DNA from: Arabidopsis thaliana
Lineage: Eukaryota; Streptophyta; Magnoliopsida; Brassicales; Brassicaceae
Length of the DNA: 64,000 bases
Direction: 5' to 3'
Assembly (NCBI RefSeq): GCF_000001735.4
Contig: NC_003075.7
Location: 10,665,001 to 10,729,000, forward strand
Part shown: positions 31,266 through 43,723 of the stretch, one piece after another
How the letters are laid out: each line of letters opens with the position of its first letter
Position numbering within the stretch: position 1 is the first letter of the stretch
Notes under the pieces: model-generated
What the model was told of the DNA's origin: nothing
The model's input: the letters and a program-made list of their open reading frames with translations, nothing else
The model's database searches: none
Made by a program: the position numbers and the translations under genes

Positions 31266-33243
31266 TCATGTTGGATTCTCTAAGGCTTCTCTAAGAGAAG
31301 AAGCTGGTGATGAAGAAGAAAGACAAGACCGCGCGACTTTGTCTTTGCTATATGCTTTTTTAACGTCGTTCTTCAGCTCGTTATATCTCATCCTCTTCTG
31401 TCTTCTCTCTTTCACAGTGCCTTTCTCGGGATACGACATATCAGGGATTTCTTCGTCCATATACTGATCCATGTACTTATCCAGAACCTCATAACAAGAT
31501 GGGAAGTATCTCCGACCTGTCTCAACTGCGTTGTTGAACGGTTTCGAATCAGTCAATCTTGTGGTCAGAGAATAAAACTTGAAAGTACATTTCCTTAAGC
31601 TTTTACCTGTTTTCATGAGGGCTTTCATACGTGTAAGCATTCTTTTCGTTTGCACATAAGGCGTTTCATTTAAATCGACTTTACCCAAGTTTTCAGTTGT
31701 ATCATTTGATGGAGGTGGAGTTAGAAGACCTGTGCACTCGCTTGTCCCTTCAACATTAGCAACGTCCATAGCCACATTGGCTTCTGCTGGGAAGAACAAC
31801 TGAGCAAGTCCCACTGCAATGACACATACAAGAATTCAATAAAGAGACATCAACCTTAAGCTATGAGAAATATATATATCGACTAGGTCAATACCTCGCT
31901 TTTCTAAGTATAACAACCTCATTTGGAGATCCTCGGGCATCGAATGGGAACAAGTGGGTGTATCCCCACTAACCAATGGATTCCTTCTAATTTCCCTTTC
32001 CAAGATATCGATGCATAAGCGGTATTTACTAGGTTCTTTCCTTGAGGTTTTGGTATGATAATCTTTCGGCCTAGTGAGTCTCCTACATATATTTACCGCA
32101 CTGCGTCCATCAAACGTGAAATCTGAAGCATTAGCTCCTTTTTGAATAAGTGGTATGATAATTGTTGGCTCTCTACGCATAGCAGCAATATGAAGAACCG
32201 TATACCCCCTGGAATTTCTGAAATTAACATCAGCCATATCTAGATCAAGAACCTGTGTCACAACTTTCGGATCACTGTATGCCACTGCATAATGTAGACC
32301 ATTGGCTTGGTCTAGAGTTATATCTGACTCAGTCAAAAGAAGCTTCACGAGTTCTACATCATCTGAATCCAATGCCTTGAGTACTTTCCCTGTTCTCTCT
32401 ATCGATTTATCCTCCACCTCGGGTATGTTCACCGACTTAACTCGAAGCTGTTTGATTTTTTCCAATACTTCTAAAGGAAGCTCCTTTTCGATACAGAATC
32501 TGTCTAAGTCTGATCTCGCCACTCTCTCAATGCATTGATCAAGAAGCTGTGTCAAATCACAATGAAACGCAACTAAGAGGATAGGAAGAACATTCTCTAC
32601 TAGTGACTTCTCAACATAGTTACGAAGCTTCCGCTGCAGACACAACAACACACAACATTACAGCCTTGACCAATCAAGAACAGATTATTTACCAGCAAAA
32701 TCACAAAGAAACTTTATCTCAAACCTGAAATGACGAAACAAGATCCGGGATTTGGAACACAAATGAAGCATACATCAACTCAACAGCAAAATCAATGGCC
32801 GGTTTACAAGAATCATGAGCACAAACTGAATCAACACAAGTTGAAACCTCGATAGGAAAAGGCTTTAACCTCCCAGTGTAGATATAGCTCAAGAAATGCA
32901 GAAATGCCTCACGTCCCACATTTCCATATGGTAATAAATCTTTCATTTGATACTTAGGTTTCTTCTCACTACTATCTTTATCTTTCTTAAACAGATCAAG
33001 AAAAAACTTGCTCCTAGCAGCTAAAACACATCTATGAACACTCACAGGGTTAGCTTCTTCTTCAATGATGATCTCTGCGTCAGTGTAATCGCAATCTGGA
33101 TTAGTGAGAAGCTGCTCCAAGTTAGAGCTGAGCTCTTCAAGATTAGCAGCTGAGTGATAAGTAGTAACAACAGGAGAAGGGTTTGATAAGTGAGAAGATG
33201 TGAAACTTATAGATGAAGATGGCTCTATTGCAGTTGCAGCCAT
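31266..33243 (-). CDS. NPR4: NPR4, BTB-ankyrin salicylic acid receptor and co-repressor
   Basis: Four exons (33243-32725, 32633-31895, 31813-31607, 31525-31266) splice in phase to 574 aa, matching NPR4 (At4g19660). NPR4 and its paralogue NPR3 bind salicylic acid and TGA factors and repress defence genes when SA is low. Domains: BTB/POZ about 55-195, including the C2HC zinc site CVDSVCAHDSC; a helical linker; ankyrin repeats about 265-375 (NGLHYAVAYSDPKVV, GYTVLHIAAMRREP); and the NPR1-like C-terminal domain. Arg419, the residue changed in the SA-insensitive npr4-4D allele, is the last whole codon of exon 2 (EKR|V). VDLNETP at 465-471 is the EAR-like repression motif. The third intron (31606-31526, 81 nt) is open and in frame, so retention would insert 27 residues. 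GTCAAC W-box cores lie upstream, for example near 33488. Confidence 0.96.
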
Positions 33244-34382
33244 TTTGTTCCCCAGAAGTATCACTCAAAGACTCTGTTTTTGATCTTCAAATCCCCAAGG
33301 ATACAAAAACCCTAAATCTAAATCCAATGACAAGGATCAAATTTTGAGAAGTGATTGGATCAAAAACAATACAGAGAAGATCATAGATATGAAATTAATC
33401 AAGCCCTGAAGAAAAGATCCAAACTTTATGAAAGAACATTCTAATGAATCAATGTGAAGAACAAAGTCAATTCGAGAAATGCTTCAAAAAGTCAACGAAA
33501 ATGGCGGATGAGAAAAAAAAACTAAATGAAACTTAAATCATAAGAGAAAGAACTGAATAGATGGGTAGTCTTCAAAATCATTGCACAAATGAAAAAGATT
33601 TCAAGAAGAAGAAGACAATCTCAGAACAGATGGGAGAAAAAAATCAGAGGTTTATCTAAAAGCTAAAGGTGAGAAATAAGAAGACTGACCAAATAGTAAA
33701 GTCTTTGGAGAATAGTAAAGAAAGAGCCAATTCCTAATCCAATCTCCTAAATTTTGTGACGACGATTCAAAAACCGTAAGCAATGTCGTCAGCAATTGAA
33801 GACGACTTGAGTTGTGGTGAAGTGGGTCTATGACGTCTTAAATAACGTCAGCTTTGAGAAATATACACAAAATGCTAAGTAGATTGATGATAAGTGGACC
33901 CTTTCTAATAAGGTCATAACTTATAAAATGGGTTATGTTATGTCTACACAAAAACTCAAGATAATGCAAGAGTAGATTGATGATAAGTGGACCCTTTTTA
34001 ATGGGTTCTGTATTTTATTTGAAGAGCATGAATAATTGAATTTATCAAACTTTTTCTTTACTTGGTAGTTGGTATATATATGATGATGCTAACCAAGTTC
34101 ATTTTGATTAGTTCTTCAACCAAATTTTGGTAGATTAAATATCATAACATAACACTGAATATAAAAGAGTGTTAATCTTTCTTGCAGGATTTGTAGAATG
34201 GAGATGAGCAAACTCTTCTTCTTATAATTGCAAATAGTTTCATCACAATTCGTTTGTTTGAGTTCATCAAGAATCTAAAACCCTCCCAACAATTACTTTC
34301 GAGAGTGAGATACTCTCGTTTGGCCTCTCTGAACCAAACCAAGCCGGATCCTCAAGGCTATTAAATTACAATTCTACTACTT
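33244..34382. promoter_or_regulatory. NPR4 upstream region and RBR gene 3' flank
   Basis: The NPR4 leader runs rightward from 33244. A W-box core (TTGAC on the gene strand) is at about 33488-33492. Near 33879-33998 a 27-bp block, TAGATTGATGATAAGTGG plus ACCCTTT, occurs twice about 93 bp apart. The RBR gene's 3' UTR fills the right end. No additional gene is seen. Confidence 0.5.
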
Positions 34383-36342
34383 TCACTGGCTATTATACTC
34401 TTCATAGTAATCATCACTTATAACAGACACAAACCTCTCAAGCCAAGGAAGCTGATGAAGATCTTTCATTGCGGCTTCAACATATGATGACTCTGTACAT
34501 GGAGGCGGCGGTGACTGATAAGTAGTATGGTGATCACTGAGACTAAACCCTCCACCTGCTAAGAACCTTTGGATCAGAGCAAGCTGAGATCTTTCTTGCT
34601 CTGAGTACGCGTCCATTACAGTTGGAATTGAGTTAAATGTGTCCCAAGGCCATTGCTCAACTTCTTGAATTGTGTTTTCCTCTACTGCGTTTTCTTGTTC
34701 TTCTTCATCATCGTCCCAAAAAGCACACGTGCAAGTCTGTTGCCCTTCTCTGTACTCTGCTCCACACGAGTAGCAAAACTCATGCCCGCATCTGCGGAAA
34801 ACACAGAGAGTTTTGACATTTATATGCGTAAGAATCGCAAAAGAAACACTTGCTCTAGAATACTAGATTTAAACGTAGGCGAGAAAAAAAAAACCTTAGA
34901 ATCATATGGTTATTACGATACCGTGATTCTGCAGTTAAAGGGTCAAGACTAACTATATTTTATTGGAAGTCAAAAACCTAACTTTGGTGGTTCAAATATG
35001 TATAGATACGGAAAACAATGTGTAGCCATAGATATATATGTGTGTCTTACCGGCAAGTCATGTGGTTGCAGCCTTGAGCAAGCTCGATCATTATACGGCA
35101 TTGCTGACACCGCCTCCACCTCTTATACCTTGCCAAGCGATGCAATGTAATATCATCTGGGTATCTTTCATCAACTGGAAGAATCTGAAACTCTTCACAG
35201 CTCATAGAAGCATGCCAAGGAACACCACAGTCCACACACACAAACCTCTCACAGACTGGACACTCCACACAGCAGCTATTCTCTGACTGAGTAGACGAGC
35301 TTGAGCTAGCCCTTCCTGATGATAGACATTCTTGCGGGTCTAACAGAAAAGAGCAATTGGGATATGGGCAGTAAATCTTCCCATTGTTTTTACTACACAC
35401 ATTTGCTTCCTCGAATGATTTGAAAGTAGTGACGGGAAGGAACGATTTGCATTCCGCTGCTGAGAGATAATGCTTGCATTGCACTTGAGGACACCTGATG
35501 GGAACCTCTGAAGTCTTTACTTTCCCTTCAACGTACGTTTTCATGCAGTGCGAACAGAATTTGTGAGTGCATTTCAATGATAGCATCATCTCAGACTGAC
35601 GGTCTTCACAGCAGATCGAGCAGTTCTCGATCGGTTTATCCCCATCAAGATTAGAAGACACGATTCCTACCGCTACTTGAGCCAAGCTTAGAGCTTCATC
35701 AAGATCACAGAAAGGAGCAAGCTTTAGAACAAACCCATTAAGGTTACTTGTTTTCTCCAATACCCTTTCTCTCAGAGCTACTAAAAGAGGGATCTCGAGC
35801 TGCTCCTCACGAGTTATCTGCAAAGTCAATTCATATAAAACGTGAGCTCAAACCTACAAAGAGATACAAAACCATATGAAAGCAAGTCTCTTCAACAAGC
35901 TAAAGAAGAGAGACTTTACCTGATTATAGAGCAACTCGGAGTCGGTTACAGCAACCACAGAGCTGAGATTGTTCTGTAAAGCTACTTCAAGACCATCCAT
36001 AAGAGCTAAATAGTTAGCTACAGACTCTTCGACATAAAAATCCAACTTCTTCTGAACCTGAATCAACTCCAAATCTCCTGACCTCTCCAACACAACACCA
36101 ATTCCCGAATAACCAGAACCCAAATCTCCTCTTTCGAATATCGAGACTCCTTTAAAGACCATCTTAACAGAGAACTCATCATCAAGATCATCTTTTTTCT
36201 CCTCCTCTACAACTTTAGCTATATCATCACTACCCTTTAACCAAAGTTCTTCATCACCACAACAACTTCTAAACTCTTCCTCATCTCCTAAGTGATTCAA
36301 TGGAAGCTCCTCACATTCACAAGAATCCTCTTGATTTTCCAT
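34383..36342 (-). CDS. RBR-type E3 ubiquitin ligase with RNase H-like N-terminus (At4g19670-like)
   Basis: Three coding exons (36342-35920, 35817-35051, 34791-34383) splice in phase to 532 aa. The N-terminal 45-140 region (GYSGIGVVLERSGDLELIQV, then YLALMDGLEVALQ and VAVTDSELLYNQ) is an RNase H-like (RVT_3-type) fold found in a plant subgroup of RBR ligases; its first acidic catalytic position is not obvious, so it is probably a binding module. RING1 begins CSICCEDRQ, the IBR is around YCPYPNCSFLL to CVDCGVPWH, and RING2 is CQQCRIMIELAQGCNHMTCR. Cys391 in GCNHMTC is the expected ubiquitin-accepting cysteine of RING-HECT hybrid ligases. The C-terminal about 110 residues are acidic and Gln/Ser-rich. 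The start ATG lies just after a leader acceptor (TTTCCAG|ACATGG); the leader intron spans about 36831 to 36346. Substrates are unknown. Confidence 0.92.
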
Positions 36343-38384
36343 GTCTGGAAACAAACCTATCTAAACTACAAAAAGGTACAAACTTTCTTAACTTAGCAAC
36401 ACACCAATGAAACCCATATCGGATCTGCAAATTTCATGAAACAAAACCGAATAAAAATGAGATAAAGCTAATTCTTTTAGATATCATCTAATCTCAATTA
36501 TACCATATACTGAGAGAGAGAGGAAAGGGAACAAAAAAAATGAACTTTGCATTACAGATCAACAAAACAGCTAAGCTTGATGAAGTTACATAAACAGATC
36601 AGCATAAATCAGAGACCAAATCATTTGAAAGTACACAGAAGATAACAAAAGAAGCAGCTCGATTTGTTGACCCACTAAACACCAACCAGACCCTCAATTA
36701 TTACATATTTCAAGGAAGAAAAAAATTCTAATTTATTTAAGTAGCAGAAATCACCAGAGATTTTGTAATAAAACGAGATCGGTTGAAATTAAAGTATCAT
36801 TAAGCAAGAACAGAAATCCAGAAGCTTTCTTACCAGTGGAAGGAGATTTACACTTGGAAACTAAAATTAAGAAGAAAACTCTAAGCTATAATAACATCTT
36901 CAAAATCTCTGTTTTTTTCCAGGAAAAAAAAGAAAATAAACGCATTGTTTTGGATGTTTCTACTGAGTTTTTGTGGAGAGAAGAAGAAGAAGAAGAAGAA
37001 TCATCGGTTCTTCTGGTTTTGCTCTCTCTTCGAATGGCGTAAGAGAAAAGTTTTACTTTTTTTTGTTTTGTTTCTTTATTCTCTCTTTTTTTATTTATTA
37101 ATTTATTTTATTTTTCTGAGTTTTTGGCTTCACTTTGCTGTCATTCTCGTACTGTACAATGTTTTATATTTTCCCACAATGAAATAATTATTTTCACATT
37201 ACTAATCATCAAGTATTTAATTTAAAATATATAGTTTAAATAATTGAAACTGTAATAATGGAATTGGATTAGAACCTGAGCATGAAGAATTATAGCTTAA
37301 GAAACCAAAGTTAGCACATGGACTTTGTCTCCTCTCATTGAGAAAAAAAGCTGTAACTTCATTAAAAAAAAATCTTTCTCTGACTTTTAACATCCAATAG
37401 TTATATTCCCTTTGAATAAAGTTAGCAAAAAGAAGTACAAAAATGAAATTTTTAATAATTGTATTTCTGCAATAGAAGACACTCGAGGACAGTTTATGGC
37501 AGCAGGAAGTTTGAAAATGGAGACAGCAATCATTAGCTTAATTGTTTATAATCTTAATTCAAATGGGAAATGTGAACATGGACTTATCTTTTATTGCAGT
37601 GTTTGTGGCATCTGAAGAAACAGTAATTAACAGAGGAAATAAACAGAACAAATGCGATTACTAATGAATTAACCAAATAAATGGAGCAAACACAGAACAA
37701 ACAATTGAACATCATTTCTAATTTGAATAACACTTCTCATTTGAATCTTGTACATCATTTCTAATTTTAATTTGTAATATATGGGCCTACTGAGACATAT
37801 CAATGTGGCCCAATATCAATAGATGGCCTACTCAGATTTTTCCTTTGAACACAACTAATTAGTAATTCCTAATTTGCTAATAATGAAAACATAAACAAAT
37901 TTTGAAGTAGGAAATAACGATATATTACCAATGGATATGACAAAGAAAACGACAAATTTTGTAGTTTTTTAACAGTTTGTAAATTGTAACATATTCAATT
38001 CAGCGATGTCGGTAGTTCAATTTTAATTCAACATTAAACCAATTTAGCAATACATTTTGACAGTAAAATAATACGACATTTCATGTATCGTTTGGCATGA
38101 TCCACACCTTCCAGGCTTCTCTTCGATTAAACAAAACTATAGGATAATATAAAATACAATTTAAAACCTTTTTCTATCTGATAATGTACATACACAATCA
38201 ATAAAATCAGGATTCCGATTCTCTAGTGTAATCTTTTTTCTATTGATTTAGTCATAACTTGACTTTCCAAATCAGCAGCACCGAGAACAAGCCGGCAAAT
38301 CTTCTATATAAGACAACCAAAGACAAAACAATTTATCTCATCAAAAATTCAAACATCATATATTATAAAACAATCTCAATACTA
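36343..38384. promoter_or_regulatory. Divergent upstream region between RBR ligase and IRT2
   Basis: 36346-36831 is the leader intron of the RBR gene, with the leader exon and a GAA-rich stretch up to about 37040. 37080-37260 is T/A-rich. 37260-38250 is AT-rich with no gene. From about 38280 the IRT2 leader begins; TATATAAGAC near 38302 is a good TATA box about 80 bases before the ATG at 38385. Confidence 0.5.
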
Positions 38385-39621
38385 ATGGCTACTACCAAGC
38401 TCGTCTACATTCTCCTCATCCTATTCACCTTCACCGTATCTCCGGCGATCTCAACGGCCCCGGAACATTGTGATAGCGGCTTTGATAACCCGTGCATCAA
38501 CAAAGCTAAGGCTTTACCACTCAAAATCGTAGCCATTGTTGCCATACTTACAACAAGCTTGATAGGCGTGACCTCTCCTCTTTTCAGCCGTTACATTTCG
38601 TTCCTCCGTCCCGATGGCAATGGTTTCATGATCGTCAAATGTTTTTCTTCTGGAATCATCCTTGGAACCGGTTTCATGCACGTCTTGCCTGACTCTTTCG
38701 AGATGTTGTCATCGAAATGTCTTAGTGATAATCCGTGGCATAAGTTCCCTTTTGCGGGTTTTGTCGCTATGATGTCCGGTCTAGTCACTCTAGCCATTGA
38801 CTCCATTACCACCAGCCTTTATACCGGTAAGAACTCAGTCGGACCAGTGCCTGATGAAGAGTATGGCATTGATCAAGAGAAAGCGATTCACATGGTAGGC
38901 CACAATCATAGTCACGGTCATGGTGTAGTGCTAGCAACTAAAGATGATGGACAGCTTTTGCGCTACCAAGTCATTGCCATGGTTAGTACATATGAAAATA
39001 CTACAAAACGGTCTTGAGTTCAAATCATAAATTAATATGTATAACCATACTCAAGCTATTTTTGAATACCATGAATAGGTATTGGAGGTTGGCATTTTAT
39101 TTCATTCTGTGGTCATTGGACTATCTCTAGGAGCAACTAATGATTCATGTACCATTAAAGGACTCATCATAGCTCTTTGCTTCCATCACTTGTTCGAAGG
39201 CATAGGTCTTGGTGGCTGCATCCTCCAGGTACGAATATACATTCATACTATATAGTTTATGTCTCTTATATCAATTAGAAATTTACGTTCATATGTATAT
39301 AATTTATGTTAACAGGCAGATTTTACAAATGTGAAGAAGTTCTTGATGGCATTCTTTTTCACTGGAACAACACCTTGTGGTATCTTTCTTGGAATCGCAT
39401 TGTCGAGTATCTATAGAGATAACAGTCCAACCGCGTTGATTACGATTGGACTGTTAAATGCTTGCTCGGCCGGAATGCTCATCTACATGGCCCTCGTCGA
39501 CCTTCTAGCTACCGAGTTCATGGGGTCAATGCTCCAAGGTAGCATCAAACTTCAGATCAAGTGCTTCACGGCGGCTTTGCTTGGCTGCGCCGTAATGTCG
39601 GTCGTCGCCGTGTGGGCTTAA
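38385..39621 (+). CDS. IRT2: IRT2, ZIP-family iron/zinc transporter
   Basis: Three exons (38385-38981, 39079-39228, 39316-39621) splice in phase to 350 aa, matching IRT2 (At4g19680). ZIP transporters move Fe2+ and Zn2+ into the cytosol; IRT2 is known from root epidermal cells under iron shortage, in vesicles. A signal peptide ([18 protein letters not shown]) is followed by eight predicted membrane segments. The metal-path residues HVLPDSFE (about 99-106) and [24 protein letters not shown] are present. The cytosolic loop between segments III and IV has a His-rich run (GHNHSHGHG, 172-180). An open frame runs in from 38259, but its residues before MATTKL are leader. Intron positions match IRT1 3.5 kb downstream. 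The start agrees with the TATA position. Confidence 0.97.
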
Positions 39622-40477
39622 ACACTCTTTCAACATAATCAATAAATTATTTGATTTATTATTCAAGGCGACAAATACTTTCGCCTTTGTATATTTGAGT
39701 TTTTGTTTTTAAGTTTGATTCATTTATTAGTTTGTATAGTGCATGTAAGCGTTTGAAAGAAATTTCTTTTTATGACATTGTAAATTTATTTTTATGAATG
39801 CGATGTTTACTTTCTTCTTTGGAATGACATGTATTTAATTATTGGAGTTTGTTGATTGTCAATGTTAGTTAGAAAAAATTAGGTCCGAAATACTAGTGAC
39901 ACGGAAATTAAAGCTATATGAATTAATACTATCAATTATATTTAAAATTACTCTCTTCAAGAAAATGTACATACAGTCTCTTGTTTTAATAAAGAAAAAT
40001 TTCTTACTTTGGTTAGATTTAAATTACACAATATTTCATGACAACTATTTAACCATAAAAACTCGATAATGTACTATATCTAACACATAATTTGTAGGTG
40101 TGAATGGCTTAAGCTAAAAAGCTTATAAATTCTATGTATTTCATTCCATTTCATGGTTTTTTGGTTGAAAACTTTAAGTACAATAACAGACTTACTAACT
40201 AATTTGTAAATTTCCACACATGTTTTGATTCCATACACCTGGAATCATATCAAATACTTGTAAATTCTGAACCTATTGAAACAAGTTGAACCATTTCTTT
40301 CTAAAGATTAAATGCATTATCTTGAAGTATAAGTTCTTAGAACATACTATTAAATAACTTTGAATAGTCTTCAATTTTACTAATGCCTTAATCAAGTTTT
40401 GAAATTATCTTTTTCAAATCATACACACTTCATCCTGACAATTGTAAATGTTTATAGTTTTTAGAATAATTTTTACT

Positions 40478-40703
40478 ATTTTTTTTAATTTGTGTCAATA
40501 TCTGATTTGGTTTGATTCTAGACTTCGTTTGTTTTCTCAAATTGTGCAAGTAAAAAACACGAATATATCTATTTTTTATTTTATGTTCAGAAAAAAAAAA
40601 ATATATATATATATATATATTCGTGTTTTTTACTTGCGCAATTTGAGAAAACAAACGAAGTCTACAATTAAGCGAAATCACACATTGACACAAATTAAAA
40701 AAT
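40478..40703. repeat. Long near-perfect inverted repeat (foldback) between IRT2 and IRT1
   Basis: The left arm about 40478-40568 is the reverse complement of the right arm about 40612-40703 with about 90% identity; the centre is an A-run and an (AT)n stretch. Best-matched core: GACTTCGTTTGTTTTCTCAA and its complement. No clear target-site duplication was found. It could be a foldback MITE or a young inverted-duplication small-RNA locus. Confidence 0.85.
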
Positions 40704-41725
40704 ATTTCTTTTCTCGACCGAAAAAAGAAAATTATTTCACCAATATGGAAAATCTCCCCAAGTTCATTCTATTTTCTGTATCAAAGTTAACGAATAGACA
40801 TATAAGCATTTTGTCACGTCGGTGGAGTATGAGTTTGGCACGTTTTGTTTCGTGCTCGTCCAACCATATGAAAACGTGGGAGGTAAACCACTCAACTAAT
40901 AATATTATACCTTTAAAAAAACTATATTATAAATCCAGTTTGATGCTTATTTTATTAATCATTCTTCAAAGAAATAAAACTTAAATAGTGAAAATTATAA
41001 CCGAAGTTGACTAGTTAGGAGGCATGCCATGGAATATTGGATACATACTCGGCATGGACAGTATTGAATATACAGGATAATGTAGATAACTATATTTTCT
41101 ATAATTTATTTTGTGTCAACTATTTTTTCTATGATTCTGATGATTAATTGCATGACAATCAATCAAATTAATTATGCCTTCTTCTATATAACCATGCAAA
41201 ACCAAAAAAAAAAAGATTATTTCGAAACGACATGAGAATCAAAAGAACTCATAAATCCTAATAGACATGAAATTATGTATACAGTTATAACATTGAAATA
41301 TCTTAATACCTTACCTAAAAGATAACTAGATTAATAACCATAAAACCAATAATCATTAAGTCAATAACCCCATAATCTTATAAATGAAGTCAGTGACTAT
41401 ATGTTCATGTAAAAATGCGTAAGTTCATAGCTAGATGTCCCTTTTTTAGGAGCACATGGATTGACACATTAAACATTCATACCCGATTTCATGGAATTCT
41501 ATTTGTCATTATCCTTTCCCAAAAACTTAGTTGTTTCTTAGTTATTAAACCTTGAAAAAAAATCAATTCAAAAATGAAAAATGACTTATATGTATGTCAT
41601 TTTTGAAAACTAGACATCAAGCTATGAAAAGAGGAATCTATTTACCGAATAAAGGAGGAGGAATCTACATTCATATGTAGTGTTTTTGGTGACTGGATTG
41701 CAACCATACACTGAGCACAAGCTGT

Positions 41726-41731
41726 CACGTG
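41726..41731. promoter_or_regulatory. G-box (CACGTG) upstream of IRT1
   Basis: CACGTG in GCTGTCACGTGTGATG, about 760 bp before the IRT1 ATG. E-box/G-box elements are bound by bHLH factors, a candidate site for FIT/bHLH Ib or PYE/ILR3-type regulators. Function is not shown. Confidence 0.4.
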
Positions 41732-42004
41732 TGATGTTGTGCTCGTAGCATAAACTATAAAGTATAAACCTAATTAAGCTTAAAGTTAAAAATAGTACAA
41801 GATTAAAAAGTAAACGTTTGTGAGAGTTGACTAACAGAACTATAGAAGACGCATGGGGTTGACTTCAAGCGGTCTGCAAACGGCATGAACAATGCATTCA
41901 AACGATAATATAAACCTTAATTCCAATATAGCCTTTTTCAAATTTAAAAACTCGAATGTTTACGAAACTATAACTTGATAAAACTGATTGAAATAAAATG
42001 TACT

Positions 42005-42085
42005 TACATTTTTTTAATAAAATATACTTAAATTTTTTAAATAAAATATACTTTAAAATATACTTAATTTTTTAAAATCATACTA
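42005..42085. repeat. AT-rich tandem repeat in IRT1 promoter
   Basis: About three imperfect copies of a 25-30 bp unit (TTTTTTAATAAAATATACTT and variants), about 400-480 bp upstream of the IRT1 ATG. Confidence 0.6.
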
Positions 42086-42486
42086 TGGATTTTAAACAAA
42101 ATAAATTGTCACTGAGTCATATTTCTTTGGATAAAAGAACTTTACATAAGTGATTGGTACAATATAATAATATGCAAATTTAAGACATTTTATTAAGTTT
42201 ATATTATCGTTTAAATGCATTTTCTATCAACTTAATAAAATCTAGCTAGGTACTTTCATAATTCTATCATTATTCCTTTTGAACGATTAATTACTTTATT
42301 TTCTCGTTTCACACTGGAAGCAAACGAGTAATCAAATAAAATTTCGTCATCATCGACAATAAATGGCATGAAAACAACCAGCACACATTACTATATAAAC
42401 CGATTCATCTAGTAAGTCCAAAGTCACACAAACATTAAACAATCTAAACACACAACAATCCAAAAGAAAAAAGAAAAAAAAAAAAA

Positions 42487-43723
42487 ATGGCTTCAAATTC
42501 AGCACTTCTCATGAAAACAATCTTCCTCGTACTCATTTTTGTCTCTTTTGCAATCTCTCCAGCAACTTCAACTGCGCCGGAAGAATGTGGAAGCGAGTCA
42601 GCGAACCCGTGCGTCAACAAAGCTAAAGCTTTGCCTCTCAAAGTCATAGCAATCTTCGTAATCCTCATTGCAAGCATGATTGGTGTTGGAGCTCCTCTCT
42701 TTAGCCGTAACGTTTCGTTCCTCCAACCAGACGGAAACATCTTCACTATCATTAAGTGTTTCGCCTCCGGGATCATCCTTGGAACCGGTTTTATGCACGT
42801 TTTACCTGATTCTTTCGAAATGTTGTCATCTATATGTCTTGAAGAGAACCCGTGGCATAAATTTCCTTTCTCCGGATTTCTCGCTATGTTATCGGGTCTA
42901 ATCACTCTAGCCATTGACTCCATGGCCACGAGCCTATACACCAGCAAGAACGCAGTTGGTATCATGCCCCATGGTCATGGTCATGGTCACGGCCCCGCAA
43001 ATGATGTTACCTTACCAATAAAAGAAGATGATTCGTCAAATGCACAGCTCTTGCGATACCGAGTCATTGCCATGGTTCGTACGCACATATATACATACCG
43101 AATATCATTGTATTTTAAATGACATATTACCGAATACATAGGTATATCTAACTTTCTACGGATATATAGGTCTTGGAACTTGGGATCATAGTTCACTCGG
43201 TGGTCATTGGATTATCTCTAGGAGCAACTAGTGACACTTGCACCATTAAAGGACTTATAGCAGCTCTTTGCTTCCATCAAATGTTCGAAGGCATGGGTCT
43301 TGGCGGTTGTATCCTCCAGGTAAATATACTTTAGATAAAAGAAAAAAAATTATCTTTAGCCAAATGTTGAAATTGTATATACAAATATGAAACATCTAAT
43401 GTTTAAGATAATTTCAGGCTGAGTATACAAATATGAAGAAATTTGTTATGGCGTTCTTTTTCGCGGTAACAACACCATTCGGAATAGCGTTAGGGATCGC
43501 TCTATCAACTGTTTACCAAGATAATAGCCCAAAAGCTTTGATCACGGTTGGACTTCTAAATGCATGCTCCGCTGGATTGCTCATTTACATGGCACTCGTG
43601 GATCTTCTAGCTGCGGAGTTCATGGGACCTAAGCTTCAAGGTAGCATCAAAATGCAGTTCAAGTGTTTAATCGCGGCTCTTCTCGGGTGCGGTGGAATGT
43701 CGATTATCGCCAAATGGGCTTAA
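42487..43723 (+). CDS. IRT1: IRT1, root high-affinity iron transporter
   Basis: Three exons (42487-43074, 43170-43319, 43418-43723) splice in phase to 347 aa, matching IRT1 (At4g19690), the main Fe2+ uptake transporter of root epidermis, which also takes up Zn, Mn, Co and Cd. Signal peptide residues 1-28, then eight membrane segments. Known functional residues fall where expected: Asp108 and Glu111 in HVLPDSFE, Asp144 in LAIDSMA, His205 in HSVVIG. Lys154 and Lys179, the ubiquitination sites controlling endocytosis, flank the loop HGHGHGHG (162-169). Exon borders are identical in place to IRT2, so the pair is a tandem duplication. The start is the first ATG after the A-rich leader. No defects are seen. 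Confidence 0.98.

Larger units (their letters stand above)
39622..42486 (+). promoter_or_regulatory. IRT2 3' flank and IRT1 promoter
   Basis: No gene is supported. The region is AT-rich. It holds the inverted repeat at 40478-40703, a G-box at 41726-41731 and a short AT-rich tandem repeat at about 42005-42085 built from TTTTTTAATAAAATATACTT. The IRT1 TATA box is probably CTATATAAACC near 42391. Iron-deficiency induction by FIT and bHLH Ib factors is established for IRT1; the exact sites cannot be read from sequence alone. Confidence 0.55.

Noticed and set aside
31526-31606. Reading NPR4 exon 3 and exon 4 as one exon
   Set aside because: The frame is open, but the spliced form gives the known MKTVETGRR sequence and the 574-aa length; the run-through is kept as a possible retained-intron isoform only.
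40448-40984. 178-codon + strand frame between IRT2 and IRT1
   Set aside because: Composed of the inverted repeat and AT-rich flanks; no codon bias or domain.
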